Shown here one piece after another: positions 61,472 to 64,000 of a stretch of DNA of 64,000 bases (positions are counted from its first letter, which is position 1; each line of letters opens with the position of its first letter). The position numbers and the translations under genes are program-made. Below the pieces are notes generated by a model, which saw only the letters and a list, made by a program, of their open reading frames with translations, was not told the origin of the DNA and did no database searches. Where the stretch lies: the NCBI RefSeq assembly GCF_900094795.1, contig NZ_FMBC01000001.1:186001-250000 (forward strand), read 5' to 3'. This DNA comes from Kosakonia oryziphila (GTDB lineage Bacteria > Pseudomonadota > Gammaproteobacteria > Enterobacterales > Enterobacteriaceae).

Positions 61472-62671
61472 ATGAAGCATTTAACCCTTCTGGGCTCAAC
61501 GGGGTCTATTGGTTGCAGCACACTTGATGTGGTACGCCATAACCCTGAACGCTTTTCGGTTACTGCGCTTGTCGCGGGTAAGAACGTTGCCCGTATGATT
61601 GAGCAGTGTCTTGAATTCTCTCCTCGTTTCGCCGTAATGGACGACGCGCATAGTGCACAACAAGTGAAGCTGGCATTGCGTGAGCATGGTTGCCGTACTG
61701 AATTGCTCAGTGGTCAGCAAGCAGCCTGCGAAATGGCCGCGCTAAATGGCGTCGATCAAGTAATGGCAGCGATTGTAGGCGCAGCCGGACTGGTGCCTAC
61801 ACTGGCCGCTATTCGTGCCGGTAAAACCGTGTTACTGGCCAATAAAGAGGCGCTGGTTACCTGCGGGCGTCTGTTTATGGAGGCGGTGAAAGCGAGCGGT
61901 GCGCGGCTTTTGCCGGTTGATAGCGAGCATAACGCGATTTTTCAGAGTTTACCGGAAACAATTCAGCAGAACCTGGGGTACGCTGATCTTGAGTTGAATG
62001 GAGTTTCGTCTATTCTGCTTACCGGGTCTGGTGGCCCGTTCCGGGAGACGCCGCTGTCTGATTTGGCAGCAATGACGCCGGATCAGGCATGTCGTCATCC
62101 GAACTGGTCAATGGGACGTAAAATCTCCGTTGATTCCGCCACCATGATGAATAAAGGTCTGGAATACATTGAAGCACGCTGGTTGTTTAATGCCGCTGCC
62201 CGCCAGATGGAAGTGCTGATTCACCCGCAATCAGTGATCCACTCCATGGTCCGCTATCAGGATGGCAGTGTTTTGGCGCAGTTGGGTGAGCCGGATATGC
62301 GTACACCCATTGCGCATACAATGGCGTGGCCTGAGCGTGTGCTGTCTGGCGTCAATGCCCTCGATTTTTGCAAACTGAGTTCATTGAGTTTCGCGGAGCC
62401 TGATTTCGATCGCTATCCTTGTCTGAAACTGGCTATTGATGCCTCCGATGAAGGGCAGGCTGCGACAACGGTGCTGAACGCAGCAAACGAGGTGACTGTC
62501 TCGGCATTCCTGGCATCTGCCATCTGTTTTACAGATATCGCTACCCTTAATCTGTCTGTGCTTGAGCAGATGGATTTGCGAGAGCCGCAGAGTATTGATG
62601 ATGTACTTGCTGTGGATGCGCAAGCTCGTGAGGTTGCGCAAAAACAAGTGATGCGCCTCGCAAGCAAGTGA
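61472..62671 (+). CDS. dxr: 1-deoxy-D-xylulose 5-phosphate reductoisomerase
   Basis: Second step of the MEP isoprenoid pathway, NADPH-dependent, and the target of fosmidomycin. The NADPH motif [12 protein letters not shown] is at the N-terminus. Metal and substrate residues are in [11 protein letters not shown] and [13 protein letters not shown]. It has 399 residues against 398 in K-12, with visible divergence towards the C-terminus. The start at 61472 (MKHLTLLGS) is chosen over a longer frame that begins in the frr terminator. Confidence 0.97.
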   Translation: MKHLTLLGSTGSIGCSTLDVVRHNPERFSVTALVAGKNVARMIEQCLEFSPRFAVMDDAHSAQQVKLALREHGCRTELLSGQQAACEMAALNGVDQVMAAIVGAAGLVPTLAAIRAGKTVLLANKEALVTCGRLFMEAVKASGARLLPVDSEHNAIFQSLPETIQQNLGYADLELNGVSSILLTGSGGPFRETPLSDLAAMTPDQACRHPNWSMGRKISVDSATMMNKGLEYIEARWLFNAAARQMEVLIHPQSVIHSMVRYQDGSVLAQLGEPDMRTPIAHTMAWPERVLSGVNALDFCKLSSLSFAEPDFDRYPCLKLAIDASDEGQAATTVLNAANEVTVSAFLASAICFTDIATLNLSVLEQMDLREPQSIDDVLAVDAQAREVAQKQVMRLASK

Positions 62672-62698
62672 TATTACAGTCATGAGTAACGGTGCTAT

Positions 62699-62727
62699 TT
62701 GTTAGCGTTGGGCTTCGGTGATATAGT
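62699..62727 (+). promoter_or_regulatory. Promoter upstream of uppS-cdsA
   Basis: TTGTTA (62699-62704), a 17-bp spacer and TATAGT (62722-62727) form a good sigma-70 promoter. A hairpin terminator lies between it and uppS, so attenuation is possible. Confidence 0.6.
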
Positions 62728-62769
62728 CTGCGCCACAAAATTGCCAGTTTACGATATGGCTGATTGAGT

Positions 62770-62795
62770 AAGCCGTGGTTTACGCGGCTTTTTTG
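62770..62795 (+). terminator. Hairpin between dxr and uppS
   Basis: AAGCCG-(n)-CGGCTTTTTT is a short hairpin with a T run, downstream of the promoter at 62699. It could end dxr transcripts or attenuate uppS. Confidence 0.65.
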
Positions 62796-62853
62796 CGTAA
62801 GGGCTTTGTATTCCTGAGTGCCGCTAAATCCTTTTCAGGGACTAAAACGCGTT

Positions 62854-63612
62854 ATGTTGTCAGCCAACCAACCGACAAGCGAAAATTTGCCAACACATGG
62901 CTGCCGCCATGTTGCGATAATCATGGATGGCAATGGTCGCTGGGCAAAAAGACAGGGGAAACTTCGTGCCTTTGGTCACAGGGCTGGAGCAAAGTCTGTT
63001 CGCCGCGCTGTCTCATTTGCCGCCAACAATGGTATCGATGCACTGACGCTTTATGCTTTTAGTAGTGAAAACTGGAATCGCCCGGCGCAGGAAGTGAGCG
63101 CGCTGATGGAGCTGTTTGTGTGGGCGCTGGATAGTGAAGTAAAAAGCCTGCACCGCCACAATGTGCGCTTGCGTATCATTGGTGATACCAGTCGTTTTAA
63201 TATGCGTTTGCAGGAGCGTATCCGCAAAGCAGAAGCGTTGACCGCCCAGAATACTGGGCTGACGCTGAATATCGCAGCGAACTATGGTGGTCGCTGGGAT
63301 ATTGTTCAGGGAGTCCGGCAATTAGCCGTGCAAGTGCAGGAAGGGCTGTTACGCCCGGATCAAATTGATGAAGGAACGCTTAATAAGCAAATCTGCATGC
63401 ATGAGCTGGCTCCCGTTGATTTAGTGATTAGGACTGGTGGAGAACATCGCATAAGTAACTTTTTACTTTGGCAAATTGCCTATGCCGAACTTTACTTTAC
63501 TGATGTTCTTTGGCCCGATTTTGATGAACAAGACTTTGAAGGTGCGCTGCATGCCTTTGCTAATCGAGAGCGTCGTTTCGGCGGCACCGAGCCTGGTGGC
63601 GAAAACGCCTGA
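62854..63612 (+). CDS. uppS: Undecaprenyl diphosphate synthase
   Basis: Cis-prenyltransferase making the C55 lipid carrier for peptidoglycan and O-antigen (ispU in K-12). The active-site Asp is D25 in [26 protein letters not shown] and [14 protein letters not shown] are conserved. The start at 62854 (MLSANQPT) gives 252 residues; a longer frame begins at 62818 but lacks homology. The ribosome-binding site is weak. It is 12 bases ahead of cdsA. Confidence 0.96.
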   Translation: MLSANQPTSENLPTHGCRHVAIIMDGNGRWAKRQGKLRAFGHRAGAKSVRRAVSFAANNGIDALTLYAFSSENWNRPAQEVSALMELFVWALDSEVKSLHRHNVRLRIIGDTSRFNMRLQERIRKAEALTAQNTGLTLNIAANYGGRWDIVQGVRQLAVQVQEGLLRPDQIDEGTLNKQICMHELAPVDLVIRTGGEHRISNFLLWQIAYAELYFTDVLWPDFDEQDFEGALHAFANRERRFGGTEPGGENA

Positions 63613-63624
63613 TGGGGGTAGCTT

Positions 63625-64000
63625 TTGCTGAAGTATCGCCTGATTTCTGCTTTTGTATTAATTCCCATAGTTATCGCAGCTCTTTTTTGGTTGCCGCTGG
63701 TGGGTTTTGCGATCGTTACGCTCGCTGTTTGTATGCTTGCTGCGTGGGAGTGGGGGCAACTAAGCGGTTTTTCGTACCGTTCTCAGCGGGTTTGGCTGGC
63801 GGTATTGTGCGGGCTGCTATTGGCGCTCATGTTGCTGTTGTTGCCACAATATCATAATAATATCCATCAACCGCTGGTGAAATTCTCGCTTTGGGCCTCG
63901 CTGGCCTGGTGGGTAGGCGCTCTGTTGTTGGTACTGAGCTATCCGGCATCTGCTGTGCTGTGGCGCAACTCCAGAGTCTTGCGTCTTGTGTTTGGCATAT
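63625..64000 (+). CDS. cdsA: CDP-diglyceride synthetase, 3' end missing
   Basis: Makes CDP-diacylglycerol for phospholipids. The start is the TTG at 63625 (LKYRLISAFVLIP), preceded by GGGGGT and used in K-12 as well. About 125 codons are visible out of 285, covering the first hydrophobic helices. The conserved C-terminal CDP-binding signature lies beyond the window. It is cotranscribed with uppS. Confidence 0.94.
   Translation, partial: MLKYRLISAFVLIPIVIAALFWLPLVGFAIVTLAVCMLAAWEWGQLSGFSYRSQRVWLAVLCGLLLALMLLLLPQYHNNIHQPLVKFSLWASLAWWVGALLLVLSYPASAVLWRNSRVLRLVFGI

Overview
The window is enterobacterial chromosome, and almost every gene is recognisable as an Escherichia ortholog in the order of the 2.5-4.5 minute region of the E. 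coli K-12 map, from ampE to cdsA. Protein divergence from the K-12 sequences I remember (CueO, GluQ, Dxr and ClcA are clearly different, AceE and RpsB nearly identical) suggests an Escherichia lineage outside the K-12-like core, such as E. fergusonii, E. albertii or a cryptic clade. I cannot fix the species from sequence alone. There is no rRNA, tRNA, CRISPR array, prophage or insertion sequence.

Layout. 1-2.8 kb: ampE (5' truncated by the window edge), a probable transporter remnant, aroP, and the aroP/pdhR control region with TyrR and PdhR operators. 2.8-9.9 kb: pdhR-aceE-aceF-lpd, the pyruvate dehydrogenase operon. 10-11.5 kb: an unrecognised Ser/Thr-rich protein behind a sigma-28-like promoter, where K-12 has yacH. 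11.8-17.2 kb: acnB, yacL, speED, yacC. 17.3-22.9 kb: cueO, gcd, hpt, can. 23-26 kb: the yadGH exporter and yadE. 26-28.2 kb: panD, panC, panB (pantothenate). 28.3-33.1 kb: folK, pcnB, gluQ, dksA, sfsA, thpR. 33.2-38.3 kb: hrpB and mrcB. 38.5-42.6 kb: an internally deleted fhuA followed by intact fhuCDB. 42.7-49.9 kb: hemL, clcA, erpA, yadS, btuF, mtn, dgt. 50-53.2 kb: degP, cdaR, yaeH. 53.3-57.8 kb: dapD, glnD, map. 57.9-64 kb: rpsB-tsf, pyrH, frr, dxr, uppS, cdsA (3' truncated), covering translation factors, UMP synthesis, isoprenoid and phospholipid precursors.

Compared with K-12 as I remember it, the window lacks yacH, yadI, rpnC (yadD), the yad fimbrial operon between panB and folK, and yaeI. 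fhuA is reduced to 121 codons. The backbone therefore carries several accessory losses and one gain (10081-11493). That gain, with its sigma-28-type promoter, no cysteine and an export-signal-like N-terminus, is the best candidate for undescribed biology: possibly a flagellar-regulon protein. The fhuA lesion is the most consequential loss. It would remove ferrichrome uptake and the receptor for several phages and toxins while leaving the FhuCDB inner-membrane importer usable by other hydroxamate receptors.
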